Origin: Sulfurovum sp. 16-42-52
Lineage (GTDB): Bacteria > Campylobacterota > Campylobacteria > Campylobacterales > Sulfurovaceae
Direction of reading: 5' to 3'
Length of the DNA: 34,285 bases
Assembly: GCA_002281755.1 (NCBI GenBank)
Contig: NCHB01000021.1
Location: forward strand, 1-34,285
Within the stretch, counting starts at the first letter, position 1; the number at the start of each line of letters is the position of its first letter. Positions 11,259 through 20,011 of this stretch are shown in pieces. Made by a program: the position numbers and the translations under genes. The notes under the pieces were generated by a model. The model was not told the DNA's origin. It ran no database searches and saw only the letters and a program-made list of their open reading frames with translations.

Positions 11259-11906
11259 TTACCCTTGAGGAGGAACTTGAAGCGGGTTTGGAGCAGGGGG
11301 TGGCGTGGTAGGACTTGTTGCGGGTGGTTGAATTGCGGGTGGTGTAGCGGGAGGCGTTTTGGATGATGACGATTTGGCTGCAGGTTTTGTAATGCCTTGC
11401 AGCATAAAACTGATAGGCTCTTTGCCTTTTTGCTGTAACAGAACTAACACTTTATCTTTTTCATGATAAAGATCAAAAAGTTTCATCTCAGACATCACGG
11501 GGTTGATTTCTACCTTTTCATCTTCTAAAAGAGGCAGATGATAGCCATTTCCTTCGATACGCACCAAGATATTGCCCTCTTTGAGCACTACCCAACAGAC
11601 TTTTGCTTCAGACAAAGCGTATAAAGAATGGCGTGTTTTTTCGATGCATACCCTGCTCATCTCTTCTTTTTGAATGGTAATATTGCCATCAGAATCCATA
11701 AGGTCTGCATAGAGCACTTTGACAGCTTTGCTGATGGTTTTAGATTTTTTAAGGTGCTCTGAGAGTTGCTGGTTGGAGTCTTGAAGCATATCAACCGTAG
11801 AAAAGAGTGCAACAATGACGATGCCCATCAGCGTAATGGAGATAAGGACTTCTAAAAGGGTGAACGCTTTATGAGAGCGTATGTGTTTTGGCATCACTCT
11901 AGCCAT
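11259..11906 (-). CDS. GspJ-like pseudopilin with proline-rich tail
   Basis: 215 residues. It has an N-terminal class III (prepilin) signal: basic leader, then A14|F15-T-L-L-E19, with the key Glu at +5 of the mature chain and a hydrophobic helix to about residue 36. The -1 residue is Ala, not the usual Gly. A mixed pilin-like domain with two Cys (near 82 and 99) follows. The last 42 residues are a low-complexity tail with about fifteen prolines plus Ser/Thr/Ala. The start overlaps the end of gspE by 8 nt. Position in the minus T2SS arm and size suggest a minor pseudopilin such as GspJ, but the assignment among H, I and J is by inference. Confidence 0.65.
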   Translation of the reverse strand: MARVMPKHIRSHKAFTLLEVLISITLMGIVIVALFSTVDMLQDSNQQLSEHLKKSKTISKAVKVLYADLMDSDGNITIQKEEMSRVCIEKTRHSLYALSEAKVCWVVLKEGNILVRIEGNGYHLPLLEDEKVEINPVMSEMKLFDLYHEKDKVLVLLQQKGKEPISFMLQGITKPAAKSSSSKTPPATPPAIQPPATSPTTPPPAPNPLQVPPQG

Positions 11907-13413
11907 CCATGATGCCTACACGTATGGCTTCCTCGTAACTCGTTTGTCCTTCCAGGAGCATCTGTGTGAGTTTGTCTGCGATGGTGCTCATGCCGTTTTG
12001 TTTCATGTACTCGCGTACCTGATAGTCATTGAACCCATCTTTCATCATCTCTTTCACTTTGTCATTAATGATAAACAGTTCACCGATGGCCTGTCTGCCT
12101 TTGTAGCCTGTGAAATCACACAGCTTACAGCCCACAGCTTTAAAATAGATTTTGTCCGAAGGCACTCCTATCTCCTCCGCAATTACAGCGGCTAACCGTG
12201 TCTCTTCTTTGCAGTGCACACAGAGTTTACGTGCAAGCCTTTGTGCCAGTACACCCAGCAAGGTAGAAGAGATAAGAAAATTTTCAATCCCCATATCCAT
12301 CAAACGGCTCAGTGAAGAGGTCGCATCATTGGTATGCAGGGTTGAAAGCAAAAGGTGTCCCGTCAAAGCAGAACGAAGCGCGATATCAGCAGTTTCAGAG
12401 TCACGAATCTCTCCTACCATGATGATATCCGGGTCTTGTCTCAAGATGGAACGCAAGCCAGCAGCAAAGGTGAGTCCTACTTTGGTATTGACCTGAATTT
12501 GGGAGATATTGTCCGCATTGTACTCTACAGGGTCTTCTACGGTGATGATATTTTTATCAGGTGTTGCCACATGCTGCAAGCAGGCATGAAGGGTGGTTGA
12601 TTTTCCTGAACCCGTTGGTCCTGTTACCAAAATCATACCGTGGGCATGGTTGAGCAAGCGGTGAAGCTCTTTGCTTATCTCCTCAGCAAAACCCAAAGAC
12701 TCCAAAGTAGGGATGTGTTCTGTTTGGGACAAGATACGCATAACGATACGCTCACCATGATAGGTGGGTAGCACCGAAACCCTCACATCAATGCTTTTGC
12801 CCGATATAGAAAGCTGCGTACGTCCGTCCTGAGGCACACGTTTTTCTGAGATATCCAAACTTGAGATGACTTTGATACGGTTAATCACCAAAGCCACGAT
12901 GCTTCGCTCAAGATCAAGATGTTTTTTCAGTGCCCCGTCTATACGCAGGCGCACTTCACCTTTTTTTTCACCGCTTTCGATGTGAATATCACTCGCACCT
13001 TTTTGGATGGCCTGAAAAAACAAAGAATTGACCAGTTTAATTACCGGAGCAGACTCTTCGCTTGAGAGTAGATCCTGTGAATTGCGGATAAACTCCAACA
13101 GGTCGGACTCTACTTCTATAAATTCGCCCGAAGTGGTTGACATCTCTTCAAAATCAGTACTGGTCTGTATCTCTAAAAATTTATTTTTAAGTCTGGTGAA
13201 ACTCTCGGCATCCACCATGACAATAGGATAGTCTAAAGAGAGTTTTGCAAAATGGTTCAGAGCATCTGCTAGAGTCTCTTGCTGTACAATACAACTCTTG
13301 ACTCCTTCTAGTACCGTAAAAAGCAAGGCATGTTTGAGTGCTAACTTATGATTGATCTCCGCTTCCCATAAAGGCTCGAGATTGACATCTTGAAGTTGGG
13401 GGAAATGCATCAA
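11899..13413 (-). CDS. gspE: Type II secretion ATPase GspE
   Basis: 504 residues. This is the cytoplasmic motor that powers pseudopilus assembly. Visible parts are an N-terminal domain (1-130), the nucleotide-binding core with Walker A GPTGSGKST near 262-270, the Asp box near 290-300, Walker B with DIIMVGEIRDSETADIA, and the His box LLLSTLHTNDA. The zinc-binding tetracysteine domain is present as CVHC and CKLC, about residues 397-432. AGGAG lies about 6 nt before the ATG. It follows gspD by 12 nt and overlaps the J-like pseudopilin gene, so it is part of the minus-strand operon. Confidence 0.93.
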   Translation of the reverse strand: MMHFPQLQDVNLEPLWEAEINHKLALKHALLFTVLEGVKSCIVQQETLADALNHFAKLSLDYPIVMVDAESFTRLKNKFLEIQTSTDFEEMSTTSGEFIEVESDLLEFIRNSQDLLSSEESAPVIKLVNSLFFQAIQKGASDIHIESGEKKGEVRLRIDGALKKHLDLERSIVALVINRIKVISSLDISEKRVPQDGRTQLSISGKSIDVRVSVLPTYHGERIVMRILSQTEHIPTLESLGFAEEISKELHRLLNHAHGMILVTGPTGSGKSTTLHACLQHVATPDKNIITVEDPVEYNADNISQIQVNTKVGLTFAAGLRSILRQDPDIIMVGEIRDSETADIALRSALTGHLLLSTLHTNDATSSLSRLMDMGIENFLISSTLLGVLAQRLARKLCVHCKEETRLAAVIAEEIGVPSDKIYFKAVGCKLCDFTGYKGRQAIGELFIINDKVKEMMKDGFNDYQVREYMKQNGMSTIADKLTQMLLEGQTSYEEAIRVGIMDG

Positions 13414-13425
13414 AACTCCTATCGC

Positions 13426-15405
13426 TTAAAAATTTGTGCCAGAGGTAGCTCGGTTGATGCGGTTACTTGCAGGCGCAGAGCTGGTGGTGGTAGTGGAGTA
13501 AAAAGGCTTTTTGCGTTTTTCAAGTTCTTTAAAATACAAATCATTATACCGCTCCTGCACCTCTTCAAGTTCGGAGAGCATCTGCTTAAGTCTTTGCAAA
13601 TCATCACTTCTTCTTACGATATACGGCGTAAGATACACAACGACATTTTCTTCGATTTGTCTGTCAACCGTATGGGTAAAGAGCAATTCTCCCAATACAG
13701 GGATATCGCCTAAAACAGGTACGCTGGAGACACCTTTCCCTCCTGTTCTCTTGATAAGCCCTCCTAGGATAACCATCTCCCCATTGTTTACAATGACATC
13801 TGTTTTGACTGTTCTTTTGGTGGTGGTTGGTCTATCAGCTACCTGCTCCGAAGATGGGTCAATATCTTCCAAAATCGTTTCTATATTCATGGAAACTTTA
13901 TTGTTACTGGAAAGTCGTGGCTTGACCTTAAGTGTAAGCCCAATGTCTTCTCTGCTGTAGTTATTGACAACATTTGAGACACCTGTGGTGGATTGCTGCG
14001 CTGCTGTTAAAACAGATCTTACCTGCCCTACATAGATTTCTGCCTCTTTATTATTGGTACACAACACCGAAGGCTCACTCAAGAGATGTGCTGCACCGTT
14101 TTGCTGCAAGAGATCAAGTTTTGCGCCCAAAGCAAAGACCTTGTCAGTATCTTCAAATTTGAAGGCAGGATTGGTTGTTGTAATGGCATTCCCGTTATTG
14201 TCAAATTGCGTAGTGGTATTGTTTGTATTTAAAAAACCTAAGAGTGCGGGTGATATCTGCAGTGCCTGAGCACCCAAATTGCCTGACATCGTGTAAAGTC
14301 CACTAGAAGTAATAGCGCCTCCATCCAGTCCATACTTAAGCCCTATCTGTGCGGCAAGATTGGTGTTGATCTCAACAATTCTTGCTTTGACATAGACCTG
14401 AACCTTAGGGATGTCTATCTTCATGACTGTTTCTCTGATGTTTTTCATCTGCTCGGCTGTAGCAAGTATAACCAATGCATTGCGTTCTATGTCGGAGACC
14501 ACCATCGCTTTGCTTGGCGGCTTGCCTCCCTTAACTGGAGCTTTCACTTCCACATCATTCATCTGAGAGATGAGCTTGCTCATGATGATCTCCATCTCTT
14601 CGACATTGGAGTTTTTAAGATCAAGCACATACATTTTTTGTGTGGTACTTTCCCCTTTGGTGTCGAGCTGTTTGATGTAACTTATCATACGGCTGTTGTT
14701 CACGCTTTTACCCACAAGTATGAGAGAGTTGGTGGCTTCATCCTGAAACACATCCACCATTTCGCTCTCGATGGTTTGCGGGAAAATCTTTTTAGACATA
14801 TTTTGCACATTGGGAAAAACATCTTTGACCAGTGAGTTTTTCAGTTTTATCACGACTGATTTTTTGTCACCTGTTTTTTCTACGGCGTTGATGACTTTGG
14901 CTACAGAACGCAAAGTAGAGGGGTTTGCGGTAATCGCCAAGATGTTATTCTCTTTAAAAGAGATGATTTTGGCATTTTTGTGAAGCAAAGGCTGTATCTT
15001 GGCACGAAGGACTGCTGCGTTGGAGTTTTTGAGCGGGAACATCACGGTTTTCATCGTATCGCCGTCTATGGCGCTGCTGACATCCAGCCCCTCGCCCGCT
15101 GCATCAACTGATTTAACCACTTTGTAGTACTCCCCCTGATCAATTAGCGCAAGCCCTTTGCCCCCCAAAATAGAGTTTGCCAAAGCAAAAAGTGAACTTT
15201 TTTTGATGGGTGTGGTTGAGACAAAATTGATAGTACCTTTGGGTTCTTCTTCGATGAGGATGTTTTTTTGTGTGATTTTGGACACCATCTCGATAAAGTC
15301 TTTCACGCTGAGATTGCGAAAATTCACATCCACCGTCTCTTCTGCTGCATGCAGACCCATAGACAACACCAACACCAACGCGACTACTATTTTAGTTAAC
15401 TTCAT
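13426..15405 (-). CDS. gspD: Type II secretion secretin GspD
   Basis: 659 residues. Forms the outer-membrane channel. The signal peptide ends near residue 20 (GLHA|AEE). Next comes an N0 domain (about 25-95) and repeated N1-N3 KH-like domains (about 115-345), seen in segments such as FPLKNSNAAVLRAKIQPLL and YVLDLKNSNVEEMEIIMSKL. The secretin core covers about 370-610, ending with VPVLGDIPVLGELLF and VVVYLTPYIVRR. A Ser/Thr-rich, Ala-containing tail closes the protein, a region used by some secretins to bind a pilotin; no pilotin gene is seen here. The start overlaps gspC by 14 nt. Confidence 0.95.
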   Translation of the reverse strand: MKLTKIVVALVLVLSMGLHAAEETVDVNFRNLSVKDFIEMVSKITQKNILIEEEPKGTINFVSTTPIKKSSLFALANSILGGKGLALIDQGEYYKVVKSVDAAGEGLDVSSAIDGDTMKTVMFPLKNSNAAVLRAKIQPLLHKNAKIISFKENNILAITANPSTLRSVAKVINAVEKTGDKKSVVIKLKNSLVKDVFPNVQNMSKKIFPQTIESEMVDVFQDEATNSLILVGKSVNNSRMISYIKQLDTKGESTTQKMYVLDLKNSNVEEMEIIMSKLISQMNDVEVKAPVKGGKPPSKAMVVSDIERNALVILATAEQMKNIRETVMKIDIPKVQVYVKARIVEINTNLAAQIGLKYGLDGGAITSSGLYTMSGNLGAQALQISPALLGFLNTNNTTTQFDNNGNAITTTNPAFKFEDTDKVFALGAKLDLLQQNGAAHLLSEPSVLCTNNKEAEIYVGQVRSVLTAAQQSTTGVSNVVNNYSREDIGLTLKVKPRLSSNNKVSMNIETILEDIDPSSEQVADRPTTTKRTVKTDVIVNNGEMVILGGLIKRTGGKGVSSVPVLGDIPVLGELLFTHTVDRQIEENVVVYLTPYIVRRSDDLQRLKQMLSELEEVQERYNDLYFKELEKRKKPFYSTTTTSSAPASNRINRATSGTNF

Positions 15406-16225
15406 ATTCTAACTCCACTTCTTCTTTACCTCGTTCAACAACCAAAGAGAGATTATTGATATTGGTAATATTTTTATACACACCAAAGGCGGCATTGTAG
15501 CTGTCTATCTTTTCACCGTTGATGGACTTGATGACATCTCCCCTTCTTACACCCAGTTTCTCAAATGCAGAACCCTTTCGCACAAAAGAGATACGAAACC
15601 CCTCCAAAGCATTGCCTTTTTTGACCTCAACGATACCGATATTTTTATAAATATCATCCATATTTTTGGCATAATGGTCTATGAGTGTTTTATCGACGAT
15701 CTTATGATCGCCTGCATCCACCACCTCTCCCTCTGGTTCACTGGCTTTAGTTTGTTCCTGTGGTACTTGCTCATTGGGCATGATGCTAGAGCCGCCTGTG
15801 GTTTTTACAAGCAGGGGAACTCTGTACATCTTGGAGGCTTTGCTAAAGGTTGCATAGTCACGCCCTGCACCCTCAAGCACAAATCCGTTTATCTCTTCAC
15901 CTTTGGAAAGCACTTTGGTTTTACGCTGATGTTCTATGGTGACTACTGTGACATCAGATGCATTATAGATGGCTAAAAGGGTGATATCCTTGATGCTGCC
16001 TGCAACATTTTGGGGTTTTTGTCCCACTGCGGGGGCTGCTGCTTCATTGGGGCTAAGCTTGACCCTGTAGTACAGGGCTTTACCGCCTTTTTGCTCCGCA
16101 TAGTCATAACCGCTGGGGCTGAGCCATACCATCTCAACCAAAAACCACACCACCTTGATACAGAGCAGCACGACAAGCAAGCGCCACACCCGTGTGAGTA
16201 TCGCGGCATTAAAAAGATGTTTCAT
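15392..16225 (-). CDS. gspC: GspC-like inner-membrane protein with PDZ domain
   Basis: 277 residues from the ATG at 16225. A short cytoplasmic start is followed by one membrane helix (about residues 13-34), then a periplasmic HR-type domain (about 45-165) and a C-terminal PDZ domain (about 205-277) with GFRISFVRKGSAFEKLGV and GDVIKSINGEKI. GspC links the inner-membrane platform to the GspD secretin and takes part in substrate choice. A linker with Pro, Glu and Gln lies between the domains. An upstream in-frame extension exists but would run through the end of the preceding gene and lacks a membrane helix, so it was not used. It overlaps the neighbours on both sides. Confidence 0.88.
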   Translation of the reverse strand: MKHLFNAAILTRVWRLLVVLLCIKVVWFLVEMVWLSPSGYDYAEQKGGKALYYRVKLSPNEAAAPAVGQKPQNVAGSIKDITLLAIYNASDVTVVTIEHQRKTKVLSKGEEINGFVLEGAGRDYATFSKASKMYRVPLLVKTTGGSSIMPNEQVPQEQTKASEPEGEVVDAGDHKIVDKTLIDHYAKNMDDIYKNIGIVEVKKGNALEGFRISFVRKGSAFEKLGVRRGDVIKSINGEKIDSYNAAFGVYKNITNINNLSLVVERGKEEVELEYEVN

Positions 16226-16724
16226 AGACCCACCCTTTTTCACCTTTTTTAAGTTGCGAACCCAACATCGGCAAGGCTTTACTCTCATTAAAGTCAAGAT
16301 GCACCGTGCGATTGAGCACATCAGCCTGACCTGTTAAGCCCCCAAAAGAGCCTTGCGCCTCTATCTTTATCTGTGTTGGTGCTACAATAGAGTGCGAAAA
16401 AATCGCCTCTTGTGTCTCTTGGGGCACCATCTGCTTCAAAGAGTCATCCACATGCAGGGTATCTAGTTTTAGGCGTGTATAAAACAGCAGTGTAATGATA
16501 TCTATCTCTTTGATGGTTGCCACCTTGATGCCCTTGACATAAACAGAGACCTGCTCCAAGGTAAGCCCAAACATCCCCTCGCTGATCTTCTTTTCGTTCA
16601 GGACTATCTCTTGTTTTGCCAAAGCCTCTTCAAGGGTATAGTAAAGCTCCTGCTTAGGCATAAACCCAAGGATGCCCAACCACACCAGTAGCAACACCAG
16701 CAAAACATTTTTTACCATTTGCAT
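16209..16724 (-). CDS. GspN-like T2SS protein
   Basis: 171 residues. There is a single hydrophobic N-terminal segment (about 4-22), then a soluble, probably periplasmic domain with alternating beta-like stretches (FGLTLEQVSVYVKGIKVATI, IKIEAQGSFGGLTGQADVLN). That pattern and the position between gspM-like and gspC genes match the poorly characterised GspN family. The start overlaps the previous gene by 13 nt; a second ATG two codons later is an alternative. Without a profile search, N is the best guess from context. Confidence 0.6.
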   Translation of the reverse strand: MQMVKNVLLVLLLVWLGILGFMPKQELYYTLEEALAKQEIVLNEKKISEGMFGLTLEQVSVYVKGIKVATIKEIDIITLLFYTRLKLDTLHVDDSLKQMVPQETQEAIFSHSIVAPTQIKIEAQGSFGGLTGQADVLNRTVHLDFNESKALPMLGSQLKKGEKGWVYETSF

Positions 16725-17113
16725 TGGAACTCCAAATCATACGTTGTGCCTTTGTTGTCAATGACAAGTTTTTTAATCTCAACCGGCAGTGTCATGATCT
16801 TTGAAGTAACGGCATTGAGTTCTCTTGAGGTTAATCCACTGTACGATGCAGTAACATTCTTGTTTTTACTGCTCCATGTTAGCTTGGATGGAGGAACTAG
16901 GCTTTGCAGTTTGGTCACATTTTGGGCAATCTTTTTATCGGCCCATATCTTTTGAAGGGCGATGACCTCTTTGAGTTCCTGCACCGTTTTTTTTGTGCCA
17001 AAGAGCATCTCCTGCTGCGAAGATAGCTGTACATTTTTATAGATAAAAGAGAAAGCCATCAAAAGAAATGCCGCCAAAACAATCCATTCATTCTGGTATC
17101 GCTTGGCTATCAT
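16712..17113 (-). CDS. GspM-like T2SS protein
   Basis: 133 residues. One membrane helix (about residues 10-27) follows a short basic start. A charged helical stretch comes next, then a small C-terminal alpha/beta domain (LTSRELNAVTSKIMTLPVE..IDNKGTTYDLEFQCKW). This is the layout of GspM, which binds GspL in the inner-membrane platform. The ATG overlaps the gspL stop in an ATGA arrangement. Call based on layout and operon position; primary sequence of GspM is weakly conserved. Confidence 0.65.
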   Translation of the reverse strand: MIAKRYQNEWIVLAAFLLMAFSFIYKNVQLSSQQEMLFGTKKTVQELKEVIALQKIWADKKIAQNVTKLQSLVPPSKLTWSSKNKNVTASYSGLTSRELNAVTSKIMTLPVEIKKLVIDNKGTTYDLEFQCKW

Positions 17114-18039
17114 AATGACCCCTCTATCTTCAGATCATTACTGCCTGTAAATGCTGACGTTTTATAACTGTATTTTTGTGCCAAGGTTTTCAGACGATTG
17201 GCTATCTCTGCATCTTTACACGAAAAACGGGCTTCAAAGCCTTTTTCTTCCATCTTCAAAGAAAGCAGTGTTACCCCTTTAAAAATCATCTCTGAGAGGT
17301 TTTTGATGCTGTCTCTTTTTTTGCGCTCTGTACTATCAATCGTTTCAAATTTGCTCATAATGCTTTCTCTGGCATAAGAGCTTTGCAAAGAAGAGTGGGA
17401 GGCAAGCAAGGTTTGCAGCTCTTCGTCTGCACCGCCATCACCCCCGTAGCGCAAGCCCTCCACAAAAAACATCATCGCAAACAAAAGCAATACAGAAGCG
17501 AACATCACCGTTTGTTTTAGTGATAAGATAGACCCGTACGACCCCTGTACTACCACACCTTTTTTAGGTGTAAAGACTTTATCAACCACAAGGGGTGCAA
17601 CCTCATCGTTTAATGCAGACCGCGGGACGATGGTCGCTATCCCCTCTAACGTAACCAGCGCTTCAGTGTCGGACAAAAACACAGGTTTGCTCAAATATTC
17701 CACTGCCTGCTGGGCAAAAAAGAGTTTGGAGACCAGCTCCAAGTCCATCCCTTGGCTTTGTAAAAAATTCATAATCATCTCTAAATCATACGCCAGAAAA
17801 ACCCAAGCGTCTGCTTCTTTGTACACCATATAGTCATACTGTCGGCTGGTATCAAGCAAACCATCAAACAATGAATGTGCGATGCGTTTTGCCTGATAGG
17901 CATACTTTATGGGCAAAATTTCTTTTTTGAGCGTATAAAACCTCGGTGTGAGCATCACATTGACGGCTTCAGTGGCGAGGGGCTTCTTGATCTCTTTATG
18001 AATCAGTATCAGCTCTTTATTGTTTCCCGTAAAATTCAA
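17110..18039 (-). CDS. GspL-like T2SS protein
   Basis: About 309 residues from a TTG at 18039, which has GGGAGAGG 9 nt upstream. The cytoplasmic N-terminal two thirds would be the actin-like domain that binds GspE. A membrane helix lies about 165 residues before the C-terminus (TVMFASVLLLFAMMFFVEGL). The periplasmic end shows a ferredoxin-like pattern (MEEKGFEARFSCKDAEIANRL). The reading frame stays open further upstream across the end of gspK, with ATGs at 18096 and 18216. The start is therefore uncertain; the upstream part looks like a shadow of gspK. Context (K-L-M order) supports GspL. Confidence 0.65.
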   Translation of the reverse strand: MNFTGNNKELILIHKEIKKPLATEAVNVMLTPRFYTLKKEILPIKYAYQAKRIAHSLFDGLLDTSRQYDYMVYKEADAWVFLAYDLEMIMNFLQSQGMDLELVSKLFFAQQAVEYLSKPVFLSDTEALVTLEGIATIVPRSALNDEVAPLVVDKVFTPKKGVVVQGSYGSILSLKQTVMFASVLLLFAMMFFVEGLRYGGDGGADEELQTLLASHSSLQSSYARESIMSKFETIDSTERKKRDSIKNLSEMIFKGVTLLSLKMEEKGFEARFSCKDAEIANRLKTLAQKYSYKTSAFTGSNDLKIEGSL

Positions 18040-18931
18040 AATATTTTGCCTCTCCCTGAATATACTCAAACCCAAACCGATACTGCTCTTTTGCATAACG
18101 GTAGGAGACAGAACATTGTGTCTCATCCATAAATGCCGTATCTGCCAACACATTTTTCCACTCTGCGTAGTCTCCGCCGTTTTGCTGTACAAAATCCTGT
18201 AAGGAAGGTCTGTCAAGCTCTAGTGAGTTTACCCATTCACCTGTCAAAAAAACATCCATTCCAAATAAAAAAGCGATCAATTCAGCGGAACTATATTCCG
18301 CATCGATTTTATCTGCATGGGAAGAAAAGGTAAAATACTTTTCCCAAGGCACCAGCCCTGTATTTTCATCATCACTTTCAAACTGATAGCGCATCAAAAG
18401 TGTTTCAAATTGTTGATAAGACATAATACCTTTTTTTTGGTGAAGTCTTCTTTGCGAAATTGTTATCAAATTGTAATCATCTGACATCTCTTCTTGCATG
18501 ATTTCAAGCAGTCTGGTGGGGTCTTGCAGTTCATACTCTTGTGCGATAAAATCAAAAAGATTTTGTGCAACCGTGTACTGTGATTGGCTTTGTGTATCTT
18601 GCGATAAACCGAGCCAATTGATATTGACCCCTCTGTTCAGGGCTTTGCACTCAAGCACCATTGCAAATTTTTCATCCGGATCCTGGATGGGCAAGGCGGT
18701 GCGGTAGAGAAAGGAAAAGAGTGTTTTTCTGTCTTCTATACTTCCAAAAATGGCAACAATATCGGCATAATAGACATCGGCTTGAATCAGCGCTTTTGTC
18801 GAACTCGCCTCATCTTGTGCCTCTTTAAAATAACCCAAAAGCACCGCAGTAAGTGCGATAATCACCGCCAGAACAGACAAGGTAATCATCAGCGCAAACC
18901 CTTGTCTCTTCTTTGTACCGATACTAAGCAT
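18017..18931 (-). CDS. gspK: GspK-like minor pseudopilin
   Basis: 304 residues from the ATG at 18931. A TTG 33 nt upstream is an alternative start, giving 315 residues. The prepilin-type leader is MLSIGTKKRQG|FALMITLS, and the mature +5 position is Ile, not Glu. Lack of Glu5 and the large size are known traits of GspK, the pseudopilus tip protein. The globular domain includes the helix-rich insert expected of the family (DPTRLLEIMQEE, DFIAQEYELQD). It heads the minus T2SS arm, downstream of a -10 box at 18998-18993. Confidence 0.8.
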   Translation of the reverse strand: MLSIGTKKRQGFALMITLSVLAVIIALTAVLLGYFKEAQDEASSTKALIQADVYYADIVAIFGSIEDRKTLFSFLYRTALPIQDPDEKFAMVLECKALNRGVNINWLGLSQDTQSQSQYTVAQNLFDFIAQEYELQDPTRLLEIMQEEMSDDYNLITISQRRLHQKKGIMSYQQFETLLMRYQFESDDENTGLVPWEKYFTFSSHADKIDAEYSSAELIAFLFGMDVFLTGEWVNSLELDRPSLQDFVQQNGGDYAEWKNVLADTAFMDETQCSVSYRYAKEQYRFGFEYIQGEAKYFEFYGKQ

Positions 18932-18992
18932 GTTTGGTTTTATCCATCTAAAAGCTCTATTCAAGTAAAATCTTTAAAATTAAAATCCAAAT

Positions 18993-18998
18993 ATTATA
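18993..18998 (-). promoter_or_regulatory. -10 box for the minus T2SS arm
   Basis: TATAAT on the minus strand, preceded by TTGGG, the same extended form as in the secG/methyltransferase repeat. It lies 24 nt before the gspG ATG on the other strand, so the two T2SS arms share this short region. I see no clear -35 box. Confidence 0.5.
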
Positions 18999-19021
18999 CC
19001 CAAGCAAACCAAAGGATAGAC

Positions 19022-19453
19022 ATGACACGCAACACTCCACTTAGAGCCGGCTTTTCACTGATTGAACTTCTCATTGTTATTGTTATTCTTGGCGGACTGG
19101 TTGCTGTTGTAGCGCCTGGTTTGATGGATGCTGCAGATGGGGCGAAGAGGGACACGGTCTGTCTTAAAATGAACGACTTGAAAAAAAGATTTGACATGTT
19201 CAGTCTGGATAATGGTACATACCCCGACACGGAAGAGGGTTTTGAAGCGCTTCTAAGCAACCCTGATGCAGACAAATATCCGAACTACCGTGAGAAACCG
19301 TACTTAAAAGAACTTCCTAAAGACTCATGGAAAACCCCTTTTATTTATATCAAAAAAGGCAGCGATATCGAGCTTATCTCTTATGGTGCCGACAGAAAAG
19401 AGGGAGGTGAAGAGAGCAACAAAGATATCTTGTTTAGCGAATGTTCAAAATAA
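19022..19453 (+). CDS. gspG: Major pseudopilin GspG
   Basis: 143 residues. The prepilin leader is MTRNTPLRAG|FSLIE15 with the canonical Gly at -1 and Glu at +5, followed by a 20-residue hydrophobic helix. The C-terminal half carries the GspG hallmarks: TYPDTEEGFEALL, YLKELPKDSWKTPFIY, and a calcium-loop-like end (ISYGADRKEGGEESNKDI). GspG is the main subunit of the pseudopilus. AAAGGA is at 19011-19016. An upstream in-frame extension overlaps gspK on the other strand and lacks pilin features. First gene of the plus T2SS arm. Confidence 0.95.
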   Translation: MTRNTPLRAGFSLIELLIVIVILGGLVAVVAPGLMDAADGAKRDTVCLKMNDLKKRFDMFSLDNGTYPDTEEGFEALLSNPDADKYPNYREKPYLKELPKDSWKTPFIYIKKGSDIELISYGADRKEGGEESNKDILFSECSK

Positions 19454-19462
19454 GATCTTTGT

Positions 19463-20011
19463 ATGTCTTCCAAAAAGAGATACGCGAGTACACAAGGCTT
19501 TTCTTTACTAGAACTGCTTATCGTGATACTTATCGTCTCTATCGTTTATTTTTTGGGTTTTGATGGCTTCGAGATAGGCAAACCAAAACCCAAAGCACTT
19601 ACTCCACTGACGCTCAAATCAACCATCACCACTTCAGATTTTTTCCCGGGACAAGGCACGTTTATGTGTATTGAAAAGTGTCGTTCTTGCTATTTTAGAT
19701 CCGACATATCCTCAGCGTTTGAATCTTACCCCAATGCAGTCAATTTGGGAGAGCTTGAAGTCTATACTTTAGATGCGCAAGATGCACTGGTGGAACTTGA
19801 GTATGGTCGCTATCAGGATGAAAAAATTTGTCTCTTGATGGACTTTTATCCCAATGGCAGTTCAACACAGCTGATACTCAAAGACAAAACAAGTAGCTAT
19901 TTTCTGCCTGCTTATTTCGACGAGCCCCAACGTTTTGCTTCCATCGAAGAGGCAAAAGACTTTTGGCTAAGAAACACCACGCTTGTCTCCGACAACGGAG
20001 CCTTTTATTGA
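19463..20011 (+). CDS. GspH-like minor pseudopilin with Cys cluster
   Basis: 182 residues. Prepilin leader with G12|F13-S-L-L-E17 and a hydrophobic helix to about residue 33. The following domain does not match a pilin I know closely. It contains C69-x3-C73-x2-C76 and another Cys later (KICLLMDF). Four Cys in a small exported domain suggest disulfides or metal binding. It sits 9 nt after gspG and overlaps the next pseudopilin by 3-4 nt. GspH is inferred from order and size only. Confidence 0.65.
   Translation: MSSKKRYASTQGFSLLELLIVILIVSIVYFLGFDGFEIGKPKPKALTPLTLKSTITTSDFFPGQGTFMCIEKCRSCYFRSDISSAFESYPNAVNLGELEVYTLDAQDALVELEYGRYQDEKICLLMDFYPNGSSTQLILKDKTSSYFLPAYFDEPQRFASIEEAKDFWLRNTTLVSDNGAFY

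Noticed and set aside
18040-18216. Upstream extension of GspL overlapping gspK
   Set aside because: The stretch is the shadow of gspK in another frame and has no matching ribosome binding site; a TTG with a good site lies at 18039.
19667-19693. Radical-SAM-like spacing C-x3-C-x2-C
   Set aside because: The protein has a prepilin leader, is exported and is too small for a SAM barrel, so the spacing is coincidental.
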